A DNA stretch of 64,000 bases from Hypericibacter terrae (GTDB lineage: Bacteria > Pseudomonadota > Alphaproteobacteria > Dongiales > Dongiaceae). The notes beneath the pieces are model-generated. The model saw nothing but the letters and a program-made list of their open reading frames with translations, was not told the origin of the DNA and did no database searches. How positions within the stretch are numbered: the stretch's first letter is position 1; each line of letters starts with the position of its first letter. Both the position numbers and the translations under genes were made by a program. Shown here piece after piece: positions 7,961 to 17,778 of the stretch. The DNA lies in contig NZ_CP042906.1 of the NCBI RefSeq assembly GCF_008728855.1, forward strand, positions 868,001 through 932,000, read 5' to 3'.

Positions 7961-8281
7961 TCAGGATTTGGGCGTGTCGTCGCGGTTCATCTCCTTGGCC
8001 GTGCGGAACACGTTGAGCGTGCCCGCAGCCGCGCCGAGGAGGAAGAAGACGAGCAGACATACCGGGGAGGTTCCCAACCACCGATCCAGCAGCCAACCCA
8101 TCCCGCCACCGACGACCAGTCCGGCAACCATCTCGACGCTCAATCGGAACGCCCAGCCACCGGCCGTCTTCGGGGTCGAGGCGCCTGGACCCGCTGCCTG
8201 ATTCGCGCCGCCCTCCCGGCGTAGCGCGCTGAGGCGCTTTCCGAGGTCATCCAGCGGCGTCGGCGGCTTGTCCTGGCTCAT
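7961..8281 (-). CDS. atpI: F0F1 ATP synthase accessory protein AtpI
   Basis: A 106-residue protein beginning MSQDKPPTPLDDLGKRL. A hydrophilic N-terminal third is followed by two membrane helices with the motif GGGMGWLLDRWLGTSP between them, the signature of the AtpI/ATPase gene 1 family. In the family it assists c-ring assembly or Mg2+ supply and is not part of the finished enzyme. It heads the F0 operon, 140 bp after smc. An in-frame start four codons upstream is possible. Confidence 0.85.
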   Translation of the reverse strand: MSQDKPPTPLDDLGKRLSALRREGGANQAAGPGASTPKTAGGWAFRLSVEMVAGLVVGGGMGWLLDRWLGTSPVCLLVFFLLGAAAGTLNVFRTAKEMNRDDTPKS

Positions 8282-8421
8282 CGTCCAACGCACAAAAAGC
8301 CCCGCGACACCCAGCCCGGTCGCGAGGCGAGGCGCAACATACGGGCGGCCCCCACCCCTGTCAAGCCTGGGTGGATCGCGATCAAACGCTTGCGCTGCAA
8401 CGAAAATCCAGCCCTGCGGCG

Positions 8422-11400
8422 TTACGCGCTCTGGCGCAGTTCGGCGGCGCGCTGAAGGTCGACGGAGACCAGCTGCGAGACTCCGCGCTCGGCCATGGTG
8501 ACGCCAAAGAGGCGGTCCATCCGCGCCATGGTCAGGCGGTGATGGGTGATGACCAGGAACCGGGTGGTGGTGACCCGCGCCAGCTCTTCGACCAGGTCGC
8601 AGAAGCGGTCCACATTGGCGTCGTCGAGCGGGGCGTCCACCTCGTCCAGCACACAGATCGGCGCCGGATTGGTGAGAAACACGCCGAACAGCAGCGCCAG
8701 CGCGGTCAAAGCCTGCTCGCCGCCCGAGAGCAGCGACATGACCTGCAGCTTCTTGCCGGGCGGACTCGCCATGATCTCGAGCCCGGCTTCCAGCGGGTCT
8801 TCGGCCTCGGTCAGCGCCAGATGGGCGCGGCCGCCGCCGAAAAGGCGGGTGAAAAGCTGCTGGAAATGGCCGTTCACCACCTCGAACGCGGCGAGAAGGC
8901 GCTCGCGGCCCTCGCGATTGAGGCTGGCGATGCCCTGGCGCAGCCGGGCGATGGCCGAGACCAGGTCGTTGCGCTCGTTCTGCATGCCGCTGATCTGGGT
9001 TTCCAGCTCTTCGGCTTCCGATTCGGCGCGCAGATTGACCGGTCCGATATTCTCGCGCTCGCGCGTCAACCGCTGGATCCGCGTCTCGACCGCCTCGCGA
9101 TCGGGCAGCTCGGCGCCTTCGTCGAGTTCGGCCAGGGCCAGCGCGTCCGCGGGGGCGACTTCCAGGCGCTCCTGCGAGCGCTCGATCACCAGGGCACCGG
9201 ACTGCTCGGCCTGGGCCACCAGCCCCTCGGTGCGGACCCGGTTCTCGCGGGCCTGGCCCAGCTCATGCTCGGCGGCCTTGAGGGCGCGGTCATAGTCGGC
9301 AAGCCTGGTCTCGGCTTCGGCCAGCCGGTCGGCGGCGGCCTGGCGGGCCGATGTCGCGCCGGCGATCTCGTCCAGCAGCCGCTGGCGCTGCTCGGCCAGC
9401 TCGGCCGGGCGGCGGGCGAGGCGCTCGATCTCTTCGCCGATCTCGGCCAGACGCTGTTGATAAGTCTCGAGCTGGCGCTGGGCGGCTTCGCTGCGCTGGG
9501 TCCAGGAAGTGCGCTCGCGCGTGACCGTGCTCTGCCGCTCGGCGCGGATCGCGGCCTCGCGCTTCAGCCGCTCGACCGCGCCGCGCCGCTCGATCAGCTG
9601 GCCGCGTTCCTCGGCCAGGCGCGGCTTCAGCTCGGCGACCCGCTCGCGGGCCCCGCCCAGATCGGGGAGGGCCGCCTGATCCGCTTCGGCCTGCTGGCGC
9701 TGCGCGTCGGTCTCGGCACGCTCGGCGGCCACTTCCTCGGCGGTGCGCTTCAGCACCGTGAGCCGCGAGACCGCTTCGGCCAGGCGCTGCTGCACCTGGG
9801 CCAGCGCGGACCGGGCCTGGTCGACCGCCTGATAGGTCTGGCGGCCGGCGGCACGGGCCGCCTCGGCCTCGGCCGCAGCGGCGCTGCGGGCCTCGGTTGC
9901 CCGGGTCAGGGTGCTCTGCGCTTGCTCCAATGTCGCCGTGGCGCCTTCGAGCTCGCGCTTCACCTCGTTCAGGCGGTTGCGCTGCTTGAGACGCACCGCC
10001 GCCGGGCTGGGCGCGCCGGTCGCGACCGTATAGCCGTCCCAGCGCCACATGGCGCCGTCCTTGGAGACCAGGCGCTGGCCCTGGCCGATCTGATCGGCCA
10101 GGGCGCGGCCCGTGGCTTCGCTGTCGACCACACCGATCTGGTGCAGCCGGCGCAACAGCACCGGCGAGCCGGTGACGAAGCGCGACAGCGGCTCGGCGCC
10201 GGCCGGGAGATCGGGCCGATCGGGGCGTTCGCTGACCGACTGCCAGTGAACGGGCGCCGCCAGGTCGGTCGAGGCGGTGAGATCGTCGCCCAGCGCCGCG
10301 CCCAGCGCCGCTTCATAGCCGGGCTCGACCTGCAGCTGGTCGATCAAGGGCGGCTGGCTCGAGGATTCGGTGCCGACGAAAAGTTCGCCCAGGGTCGAGG
10401 CCTCGGCTGCCAGCTTGGCATGGGCGCTCTGCGCCGCCTGCTGGCCGGCGCGGGCCTCGGTCTCGGCCGCCTCCGCGGCGGTCAAAGCCTGCTCGGCCTC
10501 GCCGCGCCGGGTCTCGGCCGCCGCCAGATTGTCCTCCGTCTCGGCCAAGCGGTGCTTGGCCGCCACCAGCTCCAGATCCTGCTCGGTCTCGGCCGTGAGC
10601 CGCTCGCGCTCGATCCGCGTCGCCTCGGCGCGCTGGTCGAGACGGCGCAACCGCTCGCCCAGCTCGGCCAGCCTGCGGACCAGCGCCGAATGGCGCGCTT
10701 CGCCCTCGGCGATCGTTTGCGTCAATTGCGCCAGCTCGGTCTCGGTGGTCTCGACCTGGGCCTGGCTGTCATTGGCCTGGCGCTGGGCCTCGGCGAGCGC
10801 GTCGCCTTCGCGGGCGCTGGCCTCGGTCAGTTGCGCTTCTTCCTCGGCCAACCGCGCCTGTGCCGCAGCGGCGTCCTCGAGCAAGGCCTGCTCGCGGCCG
10901 ATATCGCCCTCGACCTGCTGGCGCCGGCGCTCGGCCTCGGTCTGCTGCTGCTGAACCCGCTGCTCTTCCTGCTCGAGGGCACCGCGCGCCAAGGTCAGGC
11001 GCTGCAGGGCAGCGGCCGCTTCGGCCTCGCTCTGGCGCAGGCCCGGCAGCACCGAGGCGCCATCGGCCTGCTCGCGCGCGGCGATGGCGGCGGCTTCGGT
11101 CGCGCTGGCGACGGCGCTCTCGGCCTCGGCCAGGGCCTGGCGCGCGGCTTCGATGCGGGCCTGGGACTCGGTCCATTGCAGATGGATCAGCACCGCCTCG
11201 GCCTTGCGCAGCTGGTCGGCGATGGTGCGATAGCGCTGCGCCTGGCGGGCCTGCTTCTTCAGGGTCTGGAACTGGGCCTCGAGCGTGACGATCACATCCT
11301 CGAGGCGCGCGAGATTGGCTTCGGCCGCGCGCAGGCGCAGCTCGGCCTCGTGCCGGCGCGAATGGAGGCCGGTGATGCCGGCCGCTTCCTCGAGCAGCGC

Positions 11401-11886
11401 GCGGCGCTCGGTCGGCTTGGCGCTGATGATGGCGCCGACGCGGCCCTGGCTCACCATGGCGGTCGAATGGGCGCCGGTCGCGGCGTCGGCGAAGAGGAGC
11501 TGCACGTCGCGCGCCCGCACTTCCGAGCCGTTGACGCGGTAATGCGAGCCGACGCCTCGATCGATGCGCCGGCTGATCTCGAGCGCCTCGTTGCCGTTGA
11601 ACTGCGAGGGCACGTTGCGATCGGCATTGTCGAGCGAAAGCACGACCTCGGCGACGTTGCGCGCCGGCCTGCCGGTATTGCCGGCGAAGATCACGTCGTC
11701 CATCTCGCCGCCGCGCATGCGCTTGGCCGAGGTCTCGCCCATCACCCAGCGCAGCGCCTCGACCAGGTTCGACTTGCCGCAGCCATTGGGGCCGACGATG
11801 CCGGTCATGCCGGGCTCGATCGGCATCTCCGTCGAATCGACGAAAGACTTGAAACCGACGAGCTTGAGTTTGGTGAAGTGAACCAA
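8422..11886 (-). CDS. smc: Chromosome segregation protein SMC
   Basis: A 1154-residue ABC-type ATPase that condenses and segregates the chromosome together with ScpA and ScpB, which are not in this window. Walker A is GPNGCGKSN at 32-40. Two very long coiled coils rich in Ala, Glu, Gln and Arg flank a hinge at about 500-640. The C-terminal ABC signature LLSGGEQ starts near residue 1052, followed by Walker B CVLDEVDAPLDD. Length is normal for bacterial SMC. The gene follows the dsbA-like gene by 78 bp and precedes atpI on the same strand. Confidence 0.97.
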   Translation of the reverse strand: MVHFTKLKLVGFKSFVDSTEMPIEPGMTGIVGPNGCGKSNLVEALRWVMGETSAKRMRGGEMDDVIFAGNTGRPARNVAEVVLSLDNADRNVPSQFNGNEALEISRRIDRGVGSHYRVNGSEVRARDVQLLFADAATGAHSTAMVSQGRVGAIISAKPTERRALLEEAAGITGLHSRRHEAELRLRAAEANLARLEDVIVTLEAQFQTLKKQARQAQRYRTIADQLRKAEAVLIHLQWTESQARIEAARQALAEAESAVASATEAAAIAAREQADGASVLPGLRQSEAEAAAALQRLTLARGALEQEEQRVQQQQTEAERRRQQVEGDIGREQALLEDAAAAQARLAEEEAQLTEASAREGDALAEAQRQANDSQAQVETTETELAQLTQTIAEGEARHSALVRRLAELGERLRRLDQRAEATRIERERLTAETEQDLELVAAKHRLAETEDNLAAAETRRGEAEQALTAAEAAETEARAGQQAAQSAHAKLAAEASTLGELFVGTESSSQPPLIDQLQVEPGYEAALGAALGDDLTASTDLAAPVHWQSVSERPDRPDLPAGAEPLSRFVTGSPVLLRRLHQIGVVDSEATGRALADQIGQGQRLVSKDGAMWRWDGYTVATGAPSPAAVRLKQRNRLNEVKRELEGATATLEQAQSTLTRATEARSAAAAEAEAARAAGRQTYQAVDQARSALAQVQQRLAEAVSRLTVLKRTAEEVAAERAETDAQRQQAEADQAALPDLGGARERVAELKPRLAEERGQLIERRGAVERLKREAAIRAERQSTVTRERTSWTQRSEAAQRQLETYQQRLAEIGEEIERLARRPAELAEQRQRLLDEIAGATSARQAAADRLAEAETRLADYDRALKAAEHELGQARENRVRTEGLVAQAEQSGALVIERSQERLEVAPADALALAELDEGAELPDREAVETRIQRLTRERENIGPVNLRAESEAEELETQISGMQNERNDLVSAIARLRQGIASLNREGRERLLAAFEVVNGHFQQLFTRLFGGGRAHLALTEAEDPLEAGLEIMASPPGKKLQVMSLLSGGEQALTALALLFGVFLTNPAPICVLDEVDAPLDDANVDRFCDLVEELARVTTTRFLVITHHRLTMARMDRLFGVTMAERGVSQLVSVDLQRAAELRQSA

Positions 11887-11964
11887 GCCGGACTCCGGAA
11901 AATCAGCCGAGCGGATGCGGAAGCGGGAGGGAGCGGGCCGGGAACGGCCGGGGCGGCGTCCGCA

Positions 11965-12684
11965 TCAAGGCTGGAGCTCCTTGAACACCTTCTCGAAATC
12001 TTCGTAAGGCACCGCACCCTGGATCTTGCGGCCATTCACGAAGAAGGTCGGGGTCGATTCGACGCCGAACTTGTCCTGGCCTTCCTGGGCGCGGGAAATG
12101 ATGCGCTCGGAGATCGTCTTGTCGTCCAGGCAGGCCTGGAACTTGGTCTGGTCGATGCCGGCGCCGGCCGCGATCTTCGCGAGCGCGTCGAGCGGCTTGT
12201 CGCCATGGGCCCAGTCGCCCTGCTCCTTGAAGAGCAGCGAGACCATCGGAAAATAGGTGACGGGCGAGACGCATTCGGTGAGCTCGGCGGCTTTCAGCGC
12301 CGGCTGGTCGAGCGGATAGCTGCGGAACACCAGCCTCACCTTGCCGGTGTCGATGTAGTTGGCCTTGATCTGCGGCAGGATGTCGTTGTGGAAATGGGCG
12401 CAATGCGGACAGGTGAGCGAGGCGTACTCGATCATGGTGATCGGCGCGTCCTTCGAGCCCAGCGCATGGTCGTCGTCATAGAGCGGGATCTGGACCGTGG
12501 CGCCCGGCGCCGAGTTCGGATCGGAGGCGGCGGCCAGCTTCTGGCGGTCCTGATATTCGTAGAAGCCGACGCCGGCGACAGCGATCACGACGACGATCAG
12601 CGCGACAATCCAATATTTGCGCAATTCCCTGGTCCTTCGTGCGGGCCTCGTTGCAGCGACCCTTGGCGGGCGGCCCTTTGTCAT
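11965..12684 (-). CDS. DsbA-family thiol:disulfide oxidoreductase
   Basis: A 239-residue thioredoxin-fold protein. After a short basic N-terminus one membrane helix (YWIVALIVVVIAVAGVGFYE, about residues 24-43) anchors or exports it. The redox motif CPHC lies in YASLTCPHCAHFHN and the cis-proline loop is VESTPTFFVNG. It probably oxidises or isomerises disulfides in periplasmic proteins. The start MTKGRPP was chosen over a start ten codons upstream because it gives the usual short basic segment before the helix. A DsbA-like gene directly upstream of smc is a common alphaproteobacterial order. Confidence 0.9.
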   Translation of the reverse strand: MTKGRPPRVAATRPARRTRELRKYWIVALIVVVIAVAGVGFYEYQDRQKLAAASDPNSAPGATVQIPLYDDDHALGSKDAPITMIEYASLTCPHCAHFHNDILPQIKANYIDTGKVRLVFRSYPLDQPALKAAELTECVSPVTYFPMVSLLFKEQGDWAHGDKPLDALAKIAAGAGIDQTKFQACLDDKTISERIISRAQEGQDKFGVESTPTFFVNGRKIQGAVPYEDFEKVFKELQP

Positions 12685-13017
12685 CAGGCCGTCATGGAGG
12701 ACGGCCGCGGCCAAGTTAGACCGAAGCCGTTCGGGCGCTCAAGCGAACGTCCCTGTGGAAAATGTGCACATGCGCCAGCGACGGCGCGGGCCGCGCTAGA
12801 TGGCAGGATTCTCGTGGCCGCGCAATCCCTTCGCGAAGGGCCGCGGGCAGGCTTGCCGATCGGCCATGCGGCGGAATTCCTCGCTCCGCCATGGCGTGGA
12901 GCTTGATTCGCCGTCCAATGGTGCGGATCGGGAAAGACTCGGGCGGGCGCGCCTGCGGCGAAGGCGCACAAGTGAATCCGCGGCAGGATATCGAAAATGC
13001 GTCAGGAATCGAAACCG
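12685..13017. other. Gap of 333 bp without a recognised gene
   Basis: This separates the DUF721 gene from the dsbA-like gene, both on the minus strand. Frames here lack any recognisable domain, and no strong hairpin, repeat or tRNA was seen. A promoter for the dsbA-smc unit would be expected here but no convincing -35/-10 pair was found. Confidence 0.6.
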
Positions 13018-13554
13018 TCAGCGCTTGGCGGGCTTCTTCGCCTGCGCCGCCAGCGTACTGCCGAGTCGAGCGAGCGACTGGCGCAGCCCCTCGTCGGCGA
13101 TCCCGGCCACGCTCAGATCGATGGCGGCGGTCTCGGCCGGCGCCAGCAGGGCCGGCTTGGGTTCGGCCAGACGCCGGCGCACCGGCTTGGGCAGGGGCCC
13201 GCGCTCGAGCCGAAGCCGCGCCACCGCGCCATAGCCCAGATAGGCGTTGATGCGCTCGATCAGCTGCGGCTCCAGATGCTGCAGCTCGAGCGCGATGGCG
13301 CCGGCCACGCGCAGATGGAGCGTGCCCTCGCGCCGCTCGCGGCCGGCGAAGGCGAGCTTGATCGGCAGGGTGGAGTCGGCGATCTGGTCGCCCACGATCG
13401 CGGTCCAGTCCGTCACCAGCCCGCCTTCGGCCAGGCCCCGCTTGCCGAGCGCTTTGCCGGCGATCCGGGGCAGGGACGCGGCCAGGGCCTGCATCCGCCC
13501 CTTGCGCGGCGCGTCCTCGATCGTGGGTTTTGCGGCGTCGGTGTCGTCGGCCAT
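13018..13554 (-). CDS. DUF721 domain-containing protein (DciA-like)
   Basis: A 178-residue protein of the DUF721 family. The family region spans about residues 24-120, including WTAIVGDQIADSTLPIKL, GTLHLRVAGAIALELQHLEPQLIERINAYLG and the later RLRLERGPLP. DUF721 members related to DciA help load the replicative helicase in bacteria without DnaC. That role is inferred, not shown. The ATG at 13554 was chosen because the protein then starts MADDTDAAKP; upstream codons look non-coding. It is divergent from mutY with 84 bp between the starts. Confidence 0.85.
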   Translation of the reverse strand: MADDTDAAKPTIEDAPRKGRMQALAASLPRIAGKALGKRGLAEGGLVTDWTAIVGDQIADSTLPIKLAFAGRERREGTLHLRVAGAIALELQHLEPQLIERINAYLGYGAVARLRLERGPLPKPVRRRLAEPKPALLAPAETAAIDLSVAGIADEGLRQSLARLGSTLAAQAKKPAKR

Positions 13555-13638
13555 GGCGCCTGAGGGAGGTGAGATCGGTCTCGGCGCGGGCCCGCTCTTG
13601 CGCGAGCCCGGGCCGCCGCCGCAGTGTAGCCCCTCGCC

Positions 13639-14793
13639 ATGCCCCGCGACCATGCTTCCGCACGTCCGAGCCAGGATCCCAGCGCCGAGCGCCGTGTCGC
13701 GCCGGCGCTGCTGGCCTGGTATGACCGGCATCGCCGCGAGCTGCCCTGGCGCGCGAGGGCGGGCGAAACGCCGAATCCCTATCGCGTCTGGCTGAGCGAG
13801 GTGATGCTGCAGCAGACCACAGTGGTGACGGTCGGGCCTTATTATGCGCGCTTCTTGGAGCGCTGGCCGACGGTCGAGGCCCTCGCGGCGGCCCAGCTCG
13901 ACGAAGTGCTGCATGCCTGGCAGGGGCTGGGATATTACGCCCGGGCGCGCAATCTCCACCGCTGCGCCAAGGCCGTCGCGGCCGAGCATGGCGGGCGCTT
14001 CCCCTCGAGCGAGGAAGGTCTGCTGACGCTGCCGGGGATCGGCGGCTATACCGCCGCCGCGGTGGCGGCGATTGCCTTCGGTGCCAAGGCGACACCGGTC
14101 GACGGGAATATCGAGCGCGTGGTGGCGCGGCTGTTCGCGGTCGAGACGCCGCTGCCGGCGGCCAAGCCCGAACTGAAACGGCTCGCGGGCCAGCTCACGC
14201 CGGAAACCCGTGCCGGCGATTTCGCGCAAGCCATGATGGATCTGGGTGCCACGGTCTGCCGGCCCAAGGCGCCGCTCTGCCTCACCTGTCCGCTGACGCG
14301 GCTCTGCGCGGCGAGGGCGCAAGGGATCGCCCAGACTCTGCCGCGCCGCAGCCCGAAACGCGCCCGGCCGCAGAAACATGGCGTGGTGTTCTGGATCCGG
14401 CGGCCCGACGGCGCCGTGCTGATGCAGCGGCGCGCGGAGGAAGGATTGCTGGGCGGATTGATGGAATTTCCCTCGACCGGCTGGCGCGAGGCCGCCTGGA
14501 ACGCCAAGGAAGCGATCAAATCGGCGCCCGTCGAAGCTGAATGGCACGCGCTGCCGGGCGTGGTCCAGCATGGCTTCACCCATTTCGATATCGATCTGAC
14601 GCTGCTGGTGGGCGACGTGCCGGCGCGCACGAAGCTCGACGGTGTTTGGGTCAAGCCGACGGACTTCGGCGGTCAGGCGCTGCCGACCCTGATGACGAAA
14701 GTCGCGCGCCATGCGTTGGGGGTCCTGGCGGGCGAGGGGGCCGCGCCGGTTAAAGCGCGCAAGACCGCCAAAAAGAAAATGGCCTCATCCTGA
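13639..14793 (+). CDS. mutY: A/G-specific adenine DNA glycosylase
   Basis: A 384-residue base-excision repair enzyme that removes adenine mispaired with 8-oxoguanine. The catalytic Glu54 lies in WLSEVMLQQT, the helix-hairpin-helix is LPGIGGYTA, and the catalytic Asp155 is in VDGNIERVVAR. The [4Fe-4S] ligands are Cys207-x6-Cys214-x2-Cys217-x5-Cys223. The C-terminal NUDIX-like domain (from about 245) reads the 8-oxoG strand. The last codons (KKKMASS) lie inside the terminator of the convergent ccrM gene. Confidence 0.96.
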   Translation: MPRDHASARPSQDPSAERRVAPALLAWYDRHRRELPWRARAGETPNPYRVWLSEVMLQQTTVVTVGPYYARFLERWPTVEALAAAQLDEVLHAWQGLGYYARARNLHRCAKAVAAEHGGRFPSSEEGLLTLPGIGGYTAAAVAAIAFGAKATPVDGNIERVVARLFAVETPLPAAKPELKRLAGQLTPETRAGDFAQAMMDLGATVCRPKAPLCLTCPLTRLCAARAQGIAQTLPRRSPKRARPQKHGVVFWIRRPDGAVLMQRRAEEGLLGGLMEFPSTGWREAAWNAKEAIKSAPVEAEWHALPGVVQHGFTHFDIDLTLLVGDVPARTKLDGVWVKPTDFGGQALPTLMTKVARHALGVLAGEGAAPVKARKTAKKKMASS

Positions 14794-14815
14794 CCTGTCG
14801 GCAGGATGAGGCCAT
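14770..14815 (-). terminator. Terminator of ccrM, overlapping the mutY 3' end
   Basis: Perfect 14-bp arms at 14779-14792 and 14802-14815 enclose a 9-base loop. Read on the minus strand the hairpin is followed by a T-rich run (complement of 14770-14778), so it terminates ccrM. The mutY stop codon TGA (14791-14793) sits at the top of the stem. There is no T run on the plus strand. Confidence 0.82.
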
Positions 14816-14926
14816 CCAGTACACCCCTAGTCACTTTTTACAGTCCTAGACACGTCTCTCGCCGCTTGGCGCGCGGCGACCCTGCCGGTCGGGAGGGCGT
14901 TGGCGCGCCCGTCCCGCCGGATCAGC

Positions 14927-16155
<1,229 letters not shown>

Positions 16156-16157
<2 letters not shown>

Positions 16158-16776
16158 AATCGCTTAAAAGAGAAAGCTGAGAAATTGGACTAAAGCTGCG
16201 ACGATGTTCGGGGGTAGCCCCAAGATGTAGTAGGGCAGTGCGGTGCTCAGGCGTGGCGTAGCCTGCATTATGCGCCCAGCCATAGCCCGGATAGCGCCGG
16301 TCGAGCTCCGCCATATGCCGGTCGCGCGCGACTTTGGCCAGGATCGAGGCGGCGGCAATCGAGAGCGAAAGCCCGTCCCCGCCGATGACGGCGCGGGCCG
16401 GGCAGGCAAGCTGCGGGGGCAGCTTGTCGCCATCGATCAGCGCGTAGGCGGGCGCCACCGCGAGGCCCATGACCGCGCGCGTCATGGCGAGCAGGCTCGC
16501 CTGGAGAATATTGATGCGGTCGATCTCCTCGACGCTGGCCTGCGCCACCGCCGACGTCACGGCATTGGCCAGGATCCAGCCCGACAGTTCCTCGCGCGTC
16601 TCGGCGTTCAGCTTCTTGGAATCGTCGATCGCGCGGGCGATCTTCCGCGGCGTGCGCTCCCTGTCGAGGATGACGGCGGCCGCGAAGACCGGCCCCGCCA
16701 AGGGGCCGCGCCCCGCCTCGTCTATGCCGGCGACGGGCGACAAGGCCGCCTCGATCTCCAGTTTGAAATGTGGCAT
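16156..16776 (-). CDS. rnhB: Ribonuclease HII
   Basis: A 206-residue endonuclease that cuts RNA in RNA/DNA hybrids and starts removal of misincorporated ribonucleotides. The signature AGIDEAGRGPLAGPV carries the catalytic Asp19-Glu20; a further acidic residue lies in ALIDGDKLP, and SIAAASILAKVARD is typical. The ATG at 16776 was chosen because it gives the normal RNase HII length; the frame continues upstream across a divergent gene. The stop overlaps the last GANTC site before ccrM, so both genes may be co-transcribed. Confidence 0.95.
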
Positions 16777-16825
16777 CGCCGTCGAATCGCTCCCCGCTGC
16801 CCGATGCGGCTGCCAGAATGTCGCC

Positions 16826-17383
16826 ATGACCGGGGAAGCGCAACGAGATCGACTTCTCAGCCTCATCGCGACCGATGAAGCGGCGATGGCGGTGCTGCGT
16901 CTGGTCCGTTCGCTCGGGCTCCCGGACTGGGCGATCGGCGCCGGCTTTCTGCGCAACCGGCTGTGGGACGAACTCACCGGTGCTGCGACCTGCTCGCCCG
17001 CCGACGATATCGATCTGCTCTATTTCGACGCGGGCGATCCCGAGGGCCGTGGCGAAGCGGCGATCGAAGCGCGGCTGGCGCAAGCGCGTCCCGATCTCAT
17101 CTGGCAGGCGCGCAACCAGGCCCGCATGCATCTGAAGAATGGCGATCCACCCTATGCCGGCACGGCGGACGCCATTCGCTATTGGTTGGAAACCTGTACG
17201 GCGATCGCGGTACGGCTCGAGCCGGATGATCGCATGTCCTTGATTGCGCCCTATGGGCTCGACGATCTCTTCGCCCTGGTCTGCCGCCCGACGCCGGCGG
17301 GCCTTCACCGAGCCGAGGCCTATCGCGCGCGCGTGACCGTCAAGGCTTGGCATCGCCGCTGGCCGGAGTGCCGGATCGAATAG
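16826..17383 (+). CDS. Nucleotidyltransferase family protein (DUF925-like)
   Basis: A 185-residue protein of the uncharacterised bacterial nucleotidyltransferase family. Recognisable blocks are WAIGAGFLRNRLWDEL near residues 35-50, the acidic PADDIDLLYFD near 58-68, which could bind metal, and the WLETCTAIAVRLE and APYGLDDLFALVCRPTP blocks. No target is known. It is divergent from rnhB with 49 bp between the starts, and its end lies 4 bp from the convergent small membrane protein. Confidence 0.8.
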   Translation: MTGEAQRDRLLSLIATDEAAMAVLRLVRSLGLPDWAIGAGFLRNRLWDELTGAATCSPADDIDLLYFDAGDPEGRGEAAIEARLAQARPDLIWQARNQARMHLKNGDPPYAGTADAIRYWLETCTAIAVRLEPDDRMSLIAPYGLDDLFALVCRPTPAGLHRAEAYRARVTVKAWHRRWPECRIE

Positions 17384-17387
17384 AGCT

Positions 17388-17699
17388 TTAGCTTGAACGG
17401 CGGCCGCCAGGATCGTCCGCGACGTCCGGCGACTCTTCGCCGTCCTGCTCGATATGGGCGCTGTAGACGCTGGCATCCTGCCCGCCGCGGTCGCTGACGA
17501 AGATGAGACCCATCAGCACCATCGTCAGCGCGACCGTCACCAGCGTGCCGATGAAGAGCGCGGCGATGCCATTGCCGCTGAGGCCGAGATCCGCGACCGA
17601 CACGAACAGGATCAGCCCGACGACCACGAGGGCGAGCACGCCGGCGCAGATGGCGACATAAGTGCGGAGCCATCCCATCGAGGTCTCCTCATCCGCCAC
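17388..17699 (-). CDS. Small membrane protein of unknown function
   Basis: A 103-residue protein that I do not recognise. It has two predicted membrane helices (about residues 13-35 and 42-67), a short loop between them and an acidic, hydrophilic C-terminal tail. A later start, MGWLRTYV, seven codons in, would also work. It sits alone between the nucleotidyltransferase and the antiporter. Coding character is supported by the clean hydrophobic pattern and a fit between neighbouring genes without overlap. Confidence 0.65.
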   Translation of the reverse strand: MADEETSMGWLRTYVAICAGVLALVVVGLILFVSVADLGLSGNGIAALFIGTLVTVALTMVLMGLIFVSDRGGQDASVYSAHIEQDGEESPDVADDPGGRRSS

Positions 17700-17778
17700 G
17701 CGACGTCAAGGCGGGGTGCCCAGGGCGTCTCGAGGCGGTCCGGCTGCCTTTATGGGCGCTGGCTGTCGCCCGCGTCTA

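Noticed and set aside
8371..12906. A 1511-codon open frame on the plus strand
   Set aside because: It lies antisense to smc and the dsbA-like gene, has a low-complexity Gly/Leu/Arg composition and no domain. Long antisense frames are expected opposite a GC-rich coiled-coil gene.
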